NCBI GenBank assembly: GCA_002364245.1
Contig: DEXR01000050.1
Span: forward strand, 30,474 to 94,473
Direction: 5' to 3'
Length of the DNA stretch: 64,000 bases
Source: Flavobacteriaceae bacterium UBA3179
Lineage (GTDB): Bacteria; Bacteroidota; Bacteroidia; Flavobacteriales; Flavobacteriaceae
Positions 17,783-27,071 of this stretch are shown here, one piece after another. The notes under the pieces were generated by a model. That model was not told the DNA's origin. It did no database searches and worked only from the letters and a program-made list of their open reading frames with translations. Position 1 is the first letter of the stretch; every line of letters starts with the position of its first letter. The translations under genes and the position numbers were made by a program.

Positions 17783-17790
17783 CAAATTTA
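17783..17790 (-). promoter_or_regulatory. -7 promoter element of the LysE-ATL pair
   Basis: TAAATTTG on the minus strand, immediately after the end of trmB and 29 bases before the LysE-like start. Confidence 0.45.
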
Positions 17791-17791
17791 T

Positions 17792-18466
17792 CTATCTGAA
17801 TTTAAACCTGATATAGGTTATTTTCTTATTTTCTTCTAGATACTGCTGTTCGTAAAAGGTTTGTATACTCGTTACCTCTTTTGGAGCTTGGCTATTGCCA
17901 TATACATCGTGATGCGCATAATCAATATTTTCATCAAGTCCATGAAGCAATCCCAGCGTGTAACCGTGCATAAATTCGCTATCTGTTTTTAAATGAACAA
18001 AGCCGTCCGGTTTTAAGACTTTTCGGTATTTGTTTAAGAAATCTTCGTTGGTAAGTCGATGCTTGGTGCGTTTATATTTTATCTGCGGATCGGGGAAAGT
18101 TATCCATATTTCATCTACTTCATTTTCTTCAAATAGAAGATCAATCAATTCAATCTGGGTTCTAAGAAAGCCTACGTTATCAAGTTTTTCCTCCAACGCT
18201 GTTTTAGCTCCACGCCAAAAACGAGCACCTTTTATATCAATCCCTAAAAAATTATGATCAGGATGTTTTCGAGCCAAATTAACCGAATATTCGCCTTTGC
18301 CACAGCCTAACTCTAAGATTAAGGGTTTATCGTTTTTAAAAAAGTTTTGTTTCCAGTTTCCTTTCAAGTTTAAGCTATTTGAGAAAACTTCTTCACGCGT
18401 TGGTTGAATTACGTTTTCAAACGTTTCGTTTTGCTTAAACCGTTTTAATTTGTTTTTACTGCCCAC
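17792..18466 (-). CDS. trmB: tRNA (guanine-46 N7)-methyltransferase
   Basis: A 224-residue SAM-dependent enzyme that makes m7G46 in tRNA. The SAM site is LELGCGKGEYSV, and the family motif WITFPDPQIKYKRTKHRLT is intact. Length is normal. It is followed by the LysE-ATL pair on the same strand. Confidence 0.95.
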   Translation of the reverse strand: MGSKNKLKRFKQNETFENVIQPTREEVFSNSLNLKGNWKQNFFKNDKPLILELGCGKGEYSVNLARKHPDHNFLGIDIKGARFWRGAKTALEEKLDNVGFLRTQIELIDLLFEENEVDEIWITFPDPQIKYKRTKHRLTNEDFLNKYRKVLKPDGFVHLKTDSEFMHGYTLGLLHGLDENIDYAHHDVYGNSQAPKEVTSIQTFYEQQYLEENKKITYIRFKFR

Positions 18467-18538
18467 TGTTACCTATTTCTTAATATTGATTGATTATTTG
18501 GTAAAATTAAGGAAATAGTAACAAGAGACTACATTGTG

Positions 18539-18546
18539 TACCTTTG
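18539..18546 (+). promoter_or_regulatory. -7 promoter element before the MurG-like glycosyltransferase
   Basis: TACCTTTG matches TAnnTTTG. It overlaps the first in-frame TTG, so translation more likely begins at GTG 18552. That leaves almost no 5' leader. Confidence 0.4.
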
Positions 18547-18551
18547 TTTTT

Positions 18552-19622
18552 GTGAACAGTTCAAAAACGATCCTGGTTGCCCCCTTACATTGGGGTTTAG
18601 GTCACGCTACGCGGTGTATTCCTATTATAAGGACATTACTGGATAACGGTTATAACGTTATGTTAGCTTCAGACGGAGGAGCTTTGTTATTGCTTCAGAA
18701 AGAATTTCCAGAATTACCCTCCATCTCTTTACCTTCTTATAATATTACATACCCTAAAAAAGGCGTTTTCTTTAAACTGAAACTTTTATTGAAAGCCCCC
18801 TATATTAAAAAGATAGTTGCTTCAGAAAAAAAAGTGATTGAGAAATTAGTCGCTGAAAAAAAAATCGACGGAATTATAAGTGATAATCGCTGGGGGGTAC
18901 GCAGTAAAAAAGTTCCTTCGGTAATTATAACTCATCAATTAAATGTTCTTTCGGGAAGTACTTCTTTTCTTAGCAGTAAAATGCACCAAACCTTAATTAA
19001 AAAGTTTGATGCATGTTGGGTTCCCGATTTGGAAGGCTCCATAAACCTAAGTGGAAAATTAGGGCATTTTAAAGATTTATTATCATCCCCTTTTCCCGTT
19101 ACGTATATTGGTTTGTTAAGCCGAATGCAAAAAAAGGAAACACCCAAGGTGTATGATGTATTATGCTTATTGTCTGGGCCAGAACCACAACGGACAGCTT
19201 TGGAAGAGCAATTAATTTCGGTTTTTAAAAATTCAGAAAAAAATGTTTTGTTAGTTCAAGGTTTAGTGGAAAAGAAAAAAAAGGTAACCCATATAGGAGC
19301 TATAAAAATTATAAACTTTCTACAAAGCAAAGAACTTGAACAGGTTATTAATGAAAGCGATTATGTGGTTTCCCGTTCGGGCTACACTACTATTATGGAT
19401 TTGGCTGCCATGGAAAAGAAAGCTTTTTTTATCCCTACTCCCGGGCAATTTGAACAAGTTTATTTAGCAAAACGCTTAAAAAATGCTGGGTTTGTACCAA
19501 GCTGTAAACAGCACAAGTTTGAAAAGAAAAAACTAGAAAAGATTCCGCTATATAAAGGATTGAGAGATTTTAACAGCCAACCAGATTTTGAAAAGCTATT
19601 TCGCTTTTTCGAGGGTGAATGA
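18552..19622 (+). CDS. MurG-like glycosyltransferase
   Basis: About 356 residues. The N-terminus ILVAPLHWGLGHATRCIPII is a GT-B nucleotide-sugar fold start with the glycine/histidine motif of MurG-like enzymes. The C-terminal half has YVVSRSGYTTIMDLAAMEKKAFFIPTPGQFEQVYLAKRL, the UDP-sugar binding region. It is not MurG itself, as it lacks the full MurG signature and is outside a dcw cluster. The acceptor is unknown. Start GTG is inferred from a -7 element covering the upstream TTG. The last 27 bases overlap the convergent kinase gene. Confidence 0.8.
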   Translation: MNSSKTILVAPLHWGLGHATRCIPIIRTLLDNGYNVMLASDGGALLLLQKEFPELPSISLPSYNITYPKKGVFFKLKLLLKAPYIKKIVASEKKVIEKLVAEKKIDGIISDNRWGVRSKKVPSVIITHQLNVLSGSTSFLSSKMHQTLIKKFDACWVPDLEGSINLSGKLGHFKDLLSSPFPVTYIGLLSRMQKKETPKVYDVLCLLSGPEPQRTALEEQLISVFKNSEKNVLLVQGLVEKKKKVTHIGAIKIINFLQSKELEQVINESDYVVSRSGYTTIMDLAAMEKKAFFIPTPGQFEQVYLAKRLKNAGFVPSCKQHKFEKKKLEKIPLYKGLRDFNSQPDFEKLFRFFEGE

Positions 19623-20639
19623 AAACTCTGACCCCACCCCATATTGACTTTCTACATAAATTTTTTCGTCGTGTGCTTCAATAATATGTTTAACAATTGA
19701 AAGCCCCAAACCACTTCCGCCTTCTTTACGGGAACCACTTTTATCAACCCTAAAGAAACGTTCAAATAACCTTGGGATTTTATCTTTTTCAATTCCTTCC
19801 CCATTGTCGGTAACGCGAACAATTACCTTGTTTTTTATAAGATCTTCTATGCTTACTTCTGTAGTACCATCTTTTTTTCCGTACTTAATTGAGTTTACTA
19901 TTAAGTTGGTCAATACCTGTTGTATGCGTTCGCGGTCTGCTTCAACAAATATGCTTTCTTTATAATCAATATCGAAGGTTAAAGTGATGTTGTACTTAGC
20001 TGCTTTCATTTCAAAGAGATCAAACACTCCTTGAACCAATTCAATTATATTAAATTTTTCTTTGTGAAGGTTTAGATCACCTACTTCAAGTTTTGTGATC
20101 ATATCGAGGTCTTTCACAATATAGATAAGCCTTTCTACCCCTTTATTGGCACGCTGTAGGTATTTTTTACGGATGGCCTTGTCGTTCATGGCACCATCGA
20201 GCAAGGTTAATATATAGCCTTGCACCGTAAACAAAGGGGTTTTTAATTCATGGGAAACATTGCCCATGAACTCCTTTCTATATGTTTCACGGTCTTTAAG
20301 GGTTTCAATTTCTATTTTTTTGGTTTCGGCAAAACGTTCCACTTCACGTGTAAGTGTTGCCATATCGGTAGTGATTTGTTTTTTATCAAAGGTGGAAGCG
20401 TCAAGCAAACGGACATCATCATATATTTTTTTTACCCTACGATAGATAAACTTTTCAACTCTGTATTGAATAAAAAAGAACGAAAAACAAAAACATATAA
20501 TGGCAAATAAAAATATAAACCAATACATCTCAATTTTAGTGACGTAAAAAAAAACACCCACGACGAGTGTTAGAAAGAATGTCAAAAAGCTTGATGTATA
20601 AGCAGCAAACTTGTATGTTCTTTTAAATTCTTTTGCCAT
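19596..20639 (-). CDS. Membrane sensor histidine kinase, PhoR type
   Basis: A 347-residue kinase with two hydrophobic spans (about 12-32 and 38-57), almost no periplasmic loop, and a short linker. The phospho-acceptor is His130 in NVSHELKTPL. The ATPase boxes are NLIVNSIKYGKK, RVTDNGEGIEKD and KEGGSGLGLSIVK. The lack of a sensory domain suggests it senses the membrane or works through a partner. Its ATG overlaps the stop of the upstream response regulator (TAATG). Confidence 0.93.
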   Translation of the reverse strand: MAKEFKRTYKFAAYTSSFLTFFLTLVVGVFFYVTKIEMYWFIFLFAIICFCFSFFFIQYRVEKFIYRRVKKIYDDVRLLDASTFDKKQITTDMATLTREVERFAETKKIEIETLKDRETYRKEFMGNVSHELKTPLFTVQGYILTLLDGAMNDKAIRKKYLQRANKGVERLIYIVKDLDMITKLEVGDLNLHKEKFNIIELVQGVFDLFEMKAAKYNITLTFDIDYKESIFVEADRERIQQVLTNLIVNSIKYGKKDGTTEVSIEDLIKNKVIVRVTDNGEGIEKDKIPRLFERFFRVDKSGSRKEGGSGLGLSIVKHIIEAHDEKIYVESQYGVGSEFSFTLEKAK

Positions 20640-21322
20640 TAAACTACAAATTTATAGCCTACCCCTTTTACGGTTTTAAATTTTTCATCTCCTATTTTTT
20701 CGCGTAGTTTACGAATGTGAACATCGATGGTTCTTCCACCTACTACTACTTCATTACCCCAAACACGATCTAAAATTACTTCCCGTTTAAACACTTTTCC
20801 TGGTTTTGAAGCTAACAAAGCTAATAATTCAAATTCTTTTCTAGGTAAGACCATTTCTTCTTTACCTAACGTAATTTTATATTCTTCTCTATTGATTACT
20901 AAGTTACCCAATTTTATTTTACCAGTTTCCTCCTTGGTTTCTTTGTACCTTCTAAGTAATGCTTTTACTTTACTTATAAGCACTTTAGGTTTAATGGGTT
21001 TTGTAATATAATCGTCGGCACCAGCATCAAAACCTGCTACTTGGGAGTAATCTTCTCCGCGGGCTGTTAAGAATGTGATGATGGTTTCGGCCAGTTCGGG
21101 AGTGTTTCGCATTTTTTCACATGCTTCCATTCCATCCATTTCGGGCATCATTACATCGAGAATGACTAAGTGGGGTAGTTCTTTTTTTGCTTTTTTTATG
21201 GCCTGTTTACCATTTTCAGCGGTAATGACTGTATAACCTTCCGAAGATAAATTATAACCAACTATTTCCAGAATATCCGGCTCATCATCTACCAATAGAA
21301 TTTTTATGTCTTTTTTCTTCAT
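20639..21322 (-). CDS. OmpR/PhoB-type response regulator
   Basis: A 227-residue two-domain regulator. The receiver has acidic residues at 12-13 and phospho-acceptor Asp56 in VILDVMMP, with Lys near 107 in DYITKPIKP. The C-terminal winged helix contains VIRLDRVWGNEV-type and VGGRTIDVHIRKLREKIG motifs. It is the cognate partner of the coupled kinase. A TATCTTTA sequence (21350-21357, one mismatch from the -7 consensus) may be its promoter. Confidence 0.94.
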   Translation of the reverse strand: MKKKDIKILLVDDEPDILEIVGYNLSSEGYTVITAENGKQAIKKAKKELPHLVILDVMMPEMDGMEACEKMRNTPELAETIITFLTARGEDYSQVAGFDAGADDYITKPIKPKVLISKVKALLRRYKETKEETGKIKLGNLVINREEYKITLGKEEMVLPRKEFELLALLASKPGKVFKREVILDRVWGNEVVVGGRTIDVHIRKLREKIGDEKFKTVKGVGYKFVV

Positions 21323-21511
21323 AATTTTTATACCTAAATTTAAAAGGTTAAAGATACCATATATTACTATTTTGTATCGTTTGTTGGTATAATTGTTAAC
21401 GATATTGTAACATCACTGCTCATAAATTTAAGGCTTTTACTATCTATATTACCTTATTGTTAAGCAATTTATAATCTAAACAGAAATTTATAGAACTAAT
21501 TTACATTTATG

Positions 21512-21519
21512 TATCTTTG
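21512..21519 (+). promoter_or_regulatory. -7 promoter element of the T9SS cargo gene
   Basis: TATCTTTG lies 23 bases before the first ATG. No clear -33 is seen. Confidence 0.5.
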
Positions 21520-21542
21520 TAAGATAATCAAACAAATTTTAC

Positions 21543-22481
21543 ATGATGAAAAAAATTACTTTATTAGCGGCACTTTTTACAAGTGTTGCTTCTTTTGCCC
21601 AGATTGCTGGTACCAGTTTTGAAGAACCCTCTATTTTTACTGTTCATTACATTGACACAGGTGATGCTACCATGGCACATGATCTTGTTAACAATCCCGA
21701 TGAACCCAATGTAGATTACACTTCAACTGGTGGAGAAATAGGGTTTAACGCTCGTTATGAGCCATATGACACTCCAGGTGACGGTCTTACTGACGGGGAT
21801 TTTGTAGGTGTCACAGATTTTGCGCCAACTGGTAACGATCCTTATACAGACGGCGAGCAAGGATACCAAATTAGTGACTCTGATGGTAACTTTATTCTTG
21901 AGTTTGATGAAGTTAACTTAACTGGAGTAACCGATCCTACATTAACTTTAGACTACTTTATTGCTGAATCTGGTTACGAAGGTGACGGTACGGCTAATGA
22001 ATCTGGATCTGATAGACTACGTATATACGTTAAAGATTTAACTAACGGAACTGAATTTGACATTCTTGATACTACAGGTTCTGATATTAACGACCTTGGT
22101 ATTGAAGGTGCTTGGATTTCTGGTTCTGCACCTGTTTTACCTAACACAACCGTACAATTAGTAATCGAAGCTCGTGTTAATGCAAGTGCTGAGGCTTTCT
22201 TTTTCGATAACCTACAAATAGGTGGAACACTTGGTGTCAATGCAAATGACAATAGCCAGTTTTCAATTTACCCAAATCCAGCTTCTAATGGTTTTGTAAA
22301 TATTATTTCAAAAGTAAACGGTACAAAACAAGTTGCTGTTTTTGATGTATTGGGAAAACAAGTAATTAATACTACTTTAACTGGTGAGCGTTTAAATATT
22401 GCTGCGCTTACAAGTGGTGTTTACATTGTAAAAATTAACCAAGGAAACGCTTCTGTTACTAAGAAATTAGTAGTGAAGTAA
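21543..22481 (+). CDS. Secreted acidic protein with T9SS type A sorting domain
   Basis: A 312-residue protein. A signal peptide (MMKKITLLAALFTSVASFAQ) is followed by an acidic, beta-rich domain of about 200 residues of unknown function. The last 75 residues are a type A T9SS sorting domain: SIYPNPASNGFVNI, VAVFDVLGKQV and LTSGVYIVKI. It should be exported across the inner membrane by Sec and across the outer membrane by the type IX system. Two adjacent ATGs are possible starts. It has its own promoter and terminator. Confidence 0.9.
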   Translation: MMKKITLLAALFTSVASFAQIAGTSFEEPSIFTVHYIDTGDATMAHDLVNNPDEPNVDYTSTGGEIGFNARYEPYDTPGDGLTDGDFVGVTDFAPTGNDPYTDGEQGYQISDSDGNFILEFDEVNLTGVTDPTLTLDYFIAESGYEGDGTANESGSDRLRIYVKDLTNGTEFDILDTTGSDINDLGIEGAWISGSAPVLPNTTVQLVIEARVNASAEAFFFDNLQIGGTLGVNANDNSQFSIYPNPASNGFVNIISKVNGTKQVAVFDVLGKQVINTTLTGERLNIAALTSGVYIVKINQGNASVTKKLVVK

Positions 22482-22505
22482 TTTTTCTGAAATTATAATA
22501 CTATT

Positions 22506-22537
22506 AAAGCTCTTGCTTAGGCAGGAGCTTTTTTTAT
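22506..22537 (+). terminator. Terminator of the T9SS cargo gene
   Basis: A 9-bp stem with one G-U pair (22508-22516 with 22521-22529), a TTAG loop and a seven-T run, 25 bases past the stop. Confidence 0.85.
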
Positions 22538-22542
22538 TTCCT

Positions 22543-22550
22543 TATTTTTG
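22543..22550 (+). promoter_or_regulatory. -7 promoter element before the LuxE-like gene
   Basis: TATTTTTG ends two bases before the first ATG, so a transcript from here would start at about that codon. This supports the ATG at 22571. Confidence 0.35.
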
Positions 22551-22570
22551 AAATGTCGATTCTTTCAACC

Positions 22571-23545
22571 ATGCTTCAAGAAAAAATTTTCAACATACAA
22601 ACTTCCGAAGGCTTTAAAGCAGTTGCTTTAGAAGTGTTTAATTTTCAATATGAACATGTGAAAGTATATCGGGAGTTTTGTGATATGCTGAAGGTTAATC
22701 CGAAGCAAATAACCACTATTTCTAAAATACCCTTTCTTCCCATTCAATTTTTTAAAAGCCACAAAATTATAGCTGAAGGATATTCTGAAGAAACCATTTT
22801 TGCCAGTAGCGGGACTACCGGAAGTATTACAAGTAAGCATTATGTAGCAAACACCAGATTGTATGAGGAAAGTTTCAATAAAGCATTTCAAAATCAATAT
22901 GGAAATCCTAAAGATTATACCATTCTAGCTTTATTACCTTCTTATTTAGAACGCGAAGGCTCTTCCTTAATTTATATGGTCGATTCCTTGATAAAGCAAA
23001 GCGAAAATGAGCATAGCGGCTTTTATTTACATAATATGGACGCCTTAATTGATAAACTTACTTTTTTAGAAGCTGAAGGGCACAAAATAATGCTTTTAGG
23101 TGTTTCGTATGCGTTATTAGATTTAATCGAAACGCAATCATTTCAGCTAAAAAATACAACCGTTATGGAAACCGGTGGCATGAAAGGTCGCAGAAAAGAA
23201 ATTATAAAAGAAGAATTGCACGCAGTACTTCAACAAGGTTTTGGTGTTTCTGAAATACACAGCGAATACGGAATGACCGAGTTGCTTTCACAAGCCTATT
23301 CAACTGGGGAAGGTATTTTTACCTGTCCACCTTGGATGAAAATCCTTACCCGAGATACTGAAGATCCGTTTACCTATCTTGATGAAAAAACCGGTGGAAT
23401 TAATGTAATCGATCTAGCAAACTTATATTCATGCAGCTTTATCGCTACACAAGATTTAGGTAAACTACATACAAATAACAGCTTTGAAGTGTTAGGCCGA
23501 TTTGATGATAGTGATATACGGGGTTGTAATCTTATGGTTTTATAA
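22571..23545 (+). CDS. LuxE/PaaK-family acyl-activating protein
   Basis: About 324 residues with the adenylate-forming signature FASSGTTGSITSKH and a later GMKGRRKEI, SEYGMTELLSQAY and DLGKLH. These fit the LuxE acyl-protein synthetase and phenylacetate-CoA ligase (PaaK) group, lacking the C-terminal domain of full acyl-CoA ligases. The substrate is not predictable. The frame opens six codons earlier (22553), but the promoter element abuts that codon. Confidence 0.8.
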   Translation: MLQEKIFNIQTSEGFKAVALEVFNFQYEHVKVYREFCDMLKVNPKQITTISKIPFLPIQFFKSHKIIAEGYSEETIFASSGTTGSITSKHYVANTRLYEESFNKAFQNQYGNPKDYTILALLPSYLEREGSSLIYMVDSLIKQSENEHSGFYLHNMDALIDKLTFLEAEGHKIMLLGVSYALLDLIETQSFQLKNTTVMETGGMKGRRKEIIKEELHAVLQQGFGVSEIHSEYGMTELLSQAYSTGEGIFTCPPWMKILTRDTEDPFTYLDEKTGGINVIDLANLYSCSFIATQDLGKLHTNNSFEVLGRFDDSDIRGCNLMVL

Positions 23546-23571
23546 TACTTATTGTGTATGGCTACACCTTT

Positions 23572-24045
23572 TTAATTCGCTGTATTATTTCTGTTTTTAA
23601 AAATTAATATACTTAATATCGTACCAATTATAAATCCAAAAAATAAATATCTTCCGAAATTAAGTGTGTCATATCCCATTTGTATTTTAATTTCGGATCC
23701 GACATTAAATCTAACTAGTTTTAGAGCCTGATTATTCAACTGATAAACTCTGAATTGCCAAAGCAAAATTCCACACACAATTACAATTCCGTAAGACATT
23801 ATCCCTTGATTGAAAAAATTTAATTTAGTCATCTTTTTAATAATCAAATAGAGTAATGGAATAATCCCAATTGATAAAGCGAAGGTGATATGGGAATAAA
23901 ATTGTCCACTCATATTTCGGCTTTCAACTTGAATATTTTCATTTGCTATTTGAGACAGCGATAATTCAAAAAAAAAGTTGCGGATTAAAAACCCTATTAT
24001 GGTTAATAATAAGAGTAGTCCAATATATTTTAATGTGTTTTTCAT
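23572..24045 (-). CDS. Four-span membrane protein, unknown function
   Basis: A 157-residue protein with hydrophobic segments at about 7-24, 51-70, 83-98 and 130-150, and lysines on the predicted cytoplasmic sides. I recognise no family. It is AT-rich compared with its neighbours and has no operon partner, which is compatible with acquisition but not proof. On the minus strand CATCTTTG (24143-24150, one mismatch from the -7 consensus) could be its promoter. Confidence 0.55.
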   Translation of the reverse strand: MKNTLKYIGLLLLLTIIGFLIRNFFFELSLSQIANENIQVESRNMSGQFYSHITFALSIGIIPLLYLIIKKMTKLNFFNQGIMSYGIVIVCGILLWQFRVYQLNNQALKLVRFNVGSEIKIQMGYDTLNFGRYLFFGFIIGTILSILIFKNRNNTAN

Positions 24046-24153
24046 TTCTTAAGTTATAGTAACTTACTGTTATAAAGTTAATTAAATGCTAAATTTTACA
24101 AATTTACTGTAAGCAAATAACTGTTTTACGACTACTGTAATGCAAAGATGTCT

Positions 24154-24231
24154 TGAGCCTTCGGGCTCAGTTCATAATTGGTTGGTTAGTTAATTTGGAA
24201 AGCCCCGCTCCTTCTCAGGAAACGGGGCTTT
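24154..24231. other. Two strong hairpins in an intergenic region
   Basis: The first hairpin is a 6-bp stem closed by a TTCG tetraloop (24154-24169). The second is a 9-bp stem AAAGCCCCG with its complement (24199-24207 with 24223-24231) and a 15-base loop. Neither is followed by a good T run, though the second could be a weak terminator for tyrS on the minus strand. A small RNA is possible. No known RNA family is recognised. Confidence 0.5.
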
Positions 24232-24245
24232 CTTATGTTTAAAAC

Positions 24246-25538
24246 TTATACTGCTTTTATAATAAAGTAGTTTTTCTTACCCCGTTGCAACAATACAAAT
24301 TGATTATTAATCAAATTGTCTAAAGTAATGGAATAATCTCCCTGTACTTTCTCTTTATTTACCGAAATGGAGTTTTGCTTTAACGCTCGGCGTGCTTCTC
24401 CATTCGATTGTAAGAAGTTTGTTTCTGACGCCAATGCAGCAATAATATCCATTCCGTTTTCTAGTTCAGCTTTGTTTATTTCAGCCTGTGGTACGCCTTC
24501 AAAGACATCTAAAAAAGTTTGTTCATCCAGGTTTTTTAAATCCCCTGAAGTAGATTTTCCAAATAATATTTCCGAAGCTTGAACGGCTTTTTCATATTCT
24601 TCTTCATTATGTACCGTTGTAGTTACTTCTTTTGCCAACCGCTTTTGTAGCAACCTCGCATGAGGCGCTTCCTTATGCTCGGCAACTAAAGTTTCAATGG
24701 TCTCTTTATCTAAAAAAGTGAATATTTTAATGTACTTTTCAGCATCTTCATCACTGGTATTCAACCAATATTGGTAAAACTTGTACGGTGAAGTACGTTT
24801 TGCATCTAGCCACACATTTCCGCCTTCGCTTTTCCCAAATTTACTACCGTCACTTTTAGTGATTAACGGGCAGGTTAACGCATATCCTTTTCCGCCACCA
24901 ATTCGGCGAATCATTTCGGTACCTGTGGTTATATTTCCCCATTGGTCGCTACCACCCATTTGCAGTGTACAATCGTGGTTTTTATACAAATGGTAAAAAT
25001 CGTAACCTTGTACTAGTTGGTAGGTAAATTCGGTAAATGACATCCCATCGGCAGCTTCGCCGGTTAATCGATTTTTTACTGAATCTTTCGCCATCATATA
25101 ATTAACCGTTATGTGTTTACCCACATCGCGAATAAAACCTAAGAATGAAAACTCCTTCATCCAGTCGTAATTATTCACCATCACAGCTTCGTTCTCGGCA
25201 CCCGATTTAAAATCTAAAAACTGGGATAATTGTTCTTTTACACAATTTTGATTGTGCTGAAGGGTTTCTTCATCCAGTAAATTCCGTTCGTTCGATTTTC
25301 CAGAAGGGTCACCAATCATCCCCGTTGCACCACCAACCAAAGCATACGGTTTATGGCCACAGCGTTGATAAAAAGACAATAGCATAATTGGAACCAGGTT
25401 CCCGATGTGTAATGAATCGGCCGTGGGGTCAAAGCCTATATAAGCAGACCTCATTTGTTCCATTAGGTGTTCTTCGGTATCTGGCATTACATCGTGTACC
25501 ATACCTCGCCATTGCAATTCTTCAACGAAATTTTTCAC
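24246..25538 (-). CDS. tyrS: Tyrosyl-tRNA synthetase
   Basis: A 430-residue class I synthetase. The HIGH-type motif is SLHIGNLVP, the KMSKS-type motif is KFGKSEGGN, and the tyrosine/tRNA site [11 protein letters not shown] is present. A C-terminal S4-like RNA-binding domain covers the last 70 or so residues. Length is standard. A -7 element lies 31 bases upstream, and the divergent gene starts 91 bases away. Confidence 0.97.
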   Translation of the reverse strand: MKNFVEELQWRGMVHDVMPDTEEHLMEQMRSAYIGFDPTADSLHIGNLVPIMLLSFYQRCGHKPYALVGGATGMIGDPSGKSNERNLLDEETLQHNQNCVKEQLSQFLDFKSGAENEAVMVNNYDWMKEFSFLGFIRDVGKHITVNYMMAKDSVKNRLTGEAADGMSFTEFTYQLVQGYDFYHLYKNHDCTLQMGGSDQWGNITTGTEMIRRIGGGKGYALTCPLITKSDGSKFGKSEGGNVWLDAKRTSPYKFYQYWLNTSDEDAEKYIKIFTFLDKETIETLVAEHKEAPHARLLQKRLAKEVTTTVHNEEEYEKAVQASEILFGKSTSGDLKNLDEQTFLDVFEGVPQAEINKAELENGMDIIAALASETNFLQSNGEARRALKQNSISVNKEKVQGDYSITLDNLINNQFVLLQRGKKNYFIIKAV

Positions 25539-25568
25539 TTTTAAAATATTTTATTTGTATTATTTCAG

Positions 25569-25576
25569 CAAAGATA
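25569..25576 (-). promoter_or_regulatory. -7 promoter element of tyrS
   Basis: TATCTTTG on the minus strand, 30 bases before the tyrS ATG. The divergent gene's frame runs through this site, another reason to place that gene's start at 25630. Confidence 0.55.
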
Positions 25577-25629
25577 TACCCAATGCCCTTAACAGAAAAG
25601 AATACTATAAAAAAGACTATTTTTACAAC

Positions 25630-26643
25630 ATGATTTTAGTTACCGGAGGCACAGGATTGGTAGGATCGCATTTGTTATATTTTCTTCTGAAGGGAAACAA
25701 ACAAGTTCGTGCCATTCATAGAAAATCAAGCGATTTACAAGCTGTGAAAAAGATTTTTGGCTATTATGTTAATGAAGCTGAGGCTGAAATACTTTTCAAT
25801 AAAATTGAATGGCAAGAAGCCAATATCACTGAAATCCCTGCCTTAACTGACGCCTTTAAAGACATTACCCACGTTTATCACGCTGCCGCCTACATTAGTT
25901 TTGATCCTAAGCACTACAAAAAACTAAAGAAAGCCAATATGGAAGGCACAGCGAATGTTGTAAATCTTTGTTTGGCCAATTCAGTAAAAAAATTGTGTTA
26001 TGTAAGTTCGGTCGCTACATTGGGCTCTCCTTTAAATGGAGCTTCTATTACTGAAGAAACCCATTGGAACCCAGAAGAAAAAAACAACGTGTATGCCATT
26101 ACAAAATATGGCGCTGAAATGGAAGTTTGGCGCGGCACACAGGAAGGGCTCGATGCTGTTATTTTTAAACCAGGCGTCATATTAGGGGAAGGATTTTGGA
26201 ATTCAGGCAGTGGGGTTATTATTAAAACAGCTTCAAAAGGAATTCCTTTTTATACCGATGGCGGTATGGGAGTTGTCGATGTACAAGATGTAGTAAAAGC
26301 GATGATTAGAGGAATGCTCTCAGAAGAAAAAAATACTTCCTATATATTGGTTAGCGATAATCTTAAATACAAAAAACTACTTACTAAAATAGCAACCCGA
26401 CTAAACGTAAAACCTCCTAAAAAACGAGCCCCTAAATGGGTTTTAATGGTTTTTAGCAAAATAGATTGGTTAGTGTCTAAACTTTTTGGCACGAAACGAA
26501 CCATGCTAAAAGCTACGGTTAATTCATTATATACGGCCTCTAATTACAGTAGTTCAAAAATTGAAAGGGAGTTGAATTTTAAGTTTACGTCCATTACTGA
26601 AACGCTAGACCGTGTGATTGATCACTATCTTATAGAGTCTTGA
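25630..26643 (+). CDS. NAD(P)-dependent epimerase/dehydratase (extended SDR)
   Basis: About 337 residues beginning MILVTGGTGLVGSHLLYFLL, the Rossmann TGxxGxxG motif right at the N-terminus. The catalytic SSVATLG serine and YAITKYGAE tyrosine-lysine motif (Y-x3-K) are present. The substrate is unknown. The resemblance is to dihydroflavonol reductase or steroid-dehydrogenase-like members of the family. The frame is open 25 codons further upstream, but those residues are not conserved and cover the tyrS promoter. The 3' end overlaps the convergent DUF4296 gene by 19 bases. Confidence 0.88.
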   Translation: MILVTGGTGLVGSHLLYFLLKGNKQVRAIHRKSSDLQAVKKIFGYYVNEAEAEILFNKIEWQEANITEIPALTDAFKDITHVYHAAAYISFDPKHYKKLKKANMEGTANVVNLCLANSVKKLCYVSSVATLGSPLNGASITEETHWNPEEKNNVYAITKYGAEMEVWRGTQEGLDAVIFKPGVILGEGFWNSGSGVIIKTASKGIPFYTDGGMGVVDVQDVVKAMIRGMLSEEKNTSYILVSDNLKYKKLLTKIATRLNVKPPKKRAPKWVLMVFSKIDWLVSKLFGTKRTMLKATVNSLYTASNYSSSKIERELNFKFTSITETLDRVIDHYLIES

Positions 26644-27071
26644 GACAAAGCTTCTAAAGTAGGCACCAAGCCTGATTGTTCGTTAAGGGAATCTTTTGTA
26701 ATTTCCTCTTCACTTTTGTTGGCTTCTTTTATTTCTTGAACACTATCAGCTTTCTTTTTTAAAATCTTTAAACGTTCTTCAATGGTTTTAAACATCGATT
26801 CATAAGTTTCAAGATTCGCAGCATAGTAGTTATTACTTTTAATAACTTGGGTACTATCCACGTTATATTTTGCATAGATCACCGAGTCTAGTTTTAAGCC
26901 ATACGATCGTATTTTCCGGTTGTTTACACTTCGTGCAGCATTGCTAAGGTATGATTCCATCATAATATTGACCATCTTTTCTTCTGGGATAAGATTATCT
27001 GGTTTTTCAGCTTTCTCTACACTTTGACACCCAAAAGCAAAAATCAATAATATGAGATATACGTATTTCAT
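26625..27071 (-). CDS. DUF4296 lipoprotein
   Basis: A 148-residue protein with a lipoprotein signal (LILLIFAFGC, Cys15 lipidated). After it comes a DUF4296-type helical domain with PEEKMVNIMMESYLSNAA and DSVIYAKYNVDSTQVIKSNNYYA. The C-terminal 50 residues are highly charged and low-complexity. Function unknown. The ATG overlaps the pyrC stop (TAATG), so it is the third gene of the GT2-pyrC-DUF4296 operon. Confidence 0.85.
   Translation of the reverse strand: MKYVYLILLIFAFGCQSVEKAEKPDNLIPEEKMVNIMMESYLSNAARSVNNRKIRSYGLKLDSVIYAKYNVDSTQVIKSNNYYAANLETYESMFKTIEERLKILKKKADSVQEIKEANKSEEEITKDSLNEQSGLVPTLEALSQDSIR

Noticed and set aside
24130-24200. Possible tRNA, because of GGCTCAGTTCATAATTGG and a TTCG loop
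   Set aside because: No acceptor stem, anticodon arm or T-loop can be drawn around it.
25555-25629. Longer N-terminus for the NAD-epimerase
   Set aside because: The extra residues lie before a Rossmann motif that normally begins the protein, and they cover the tyrS promoter element.
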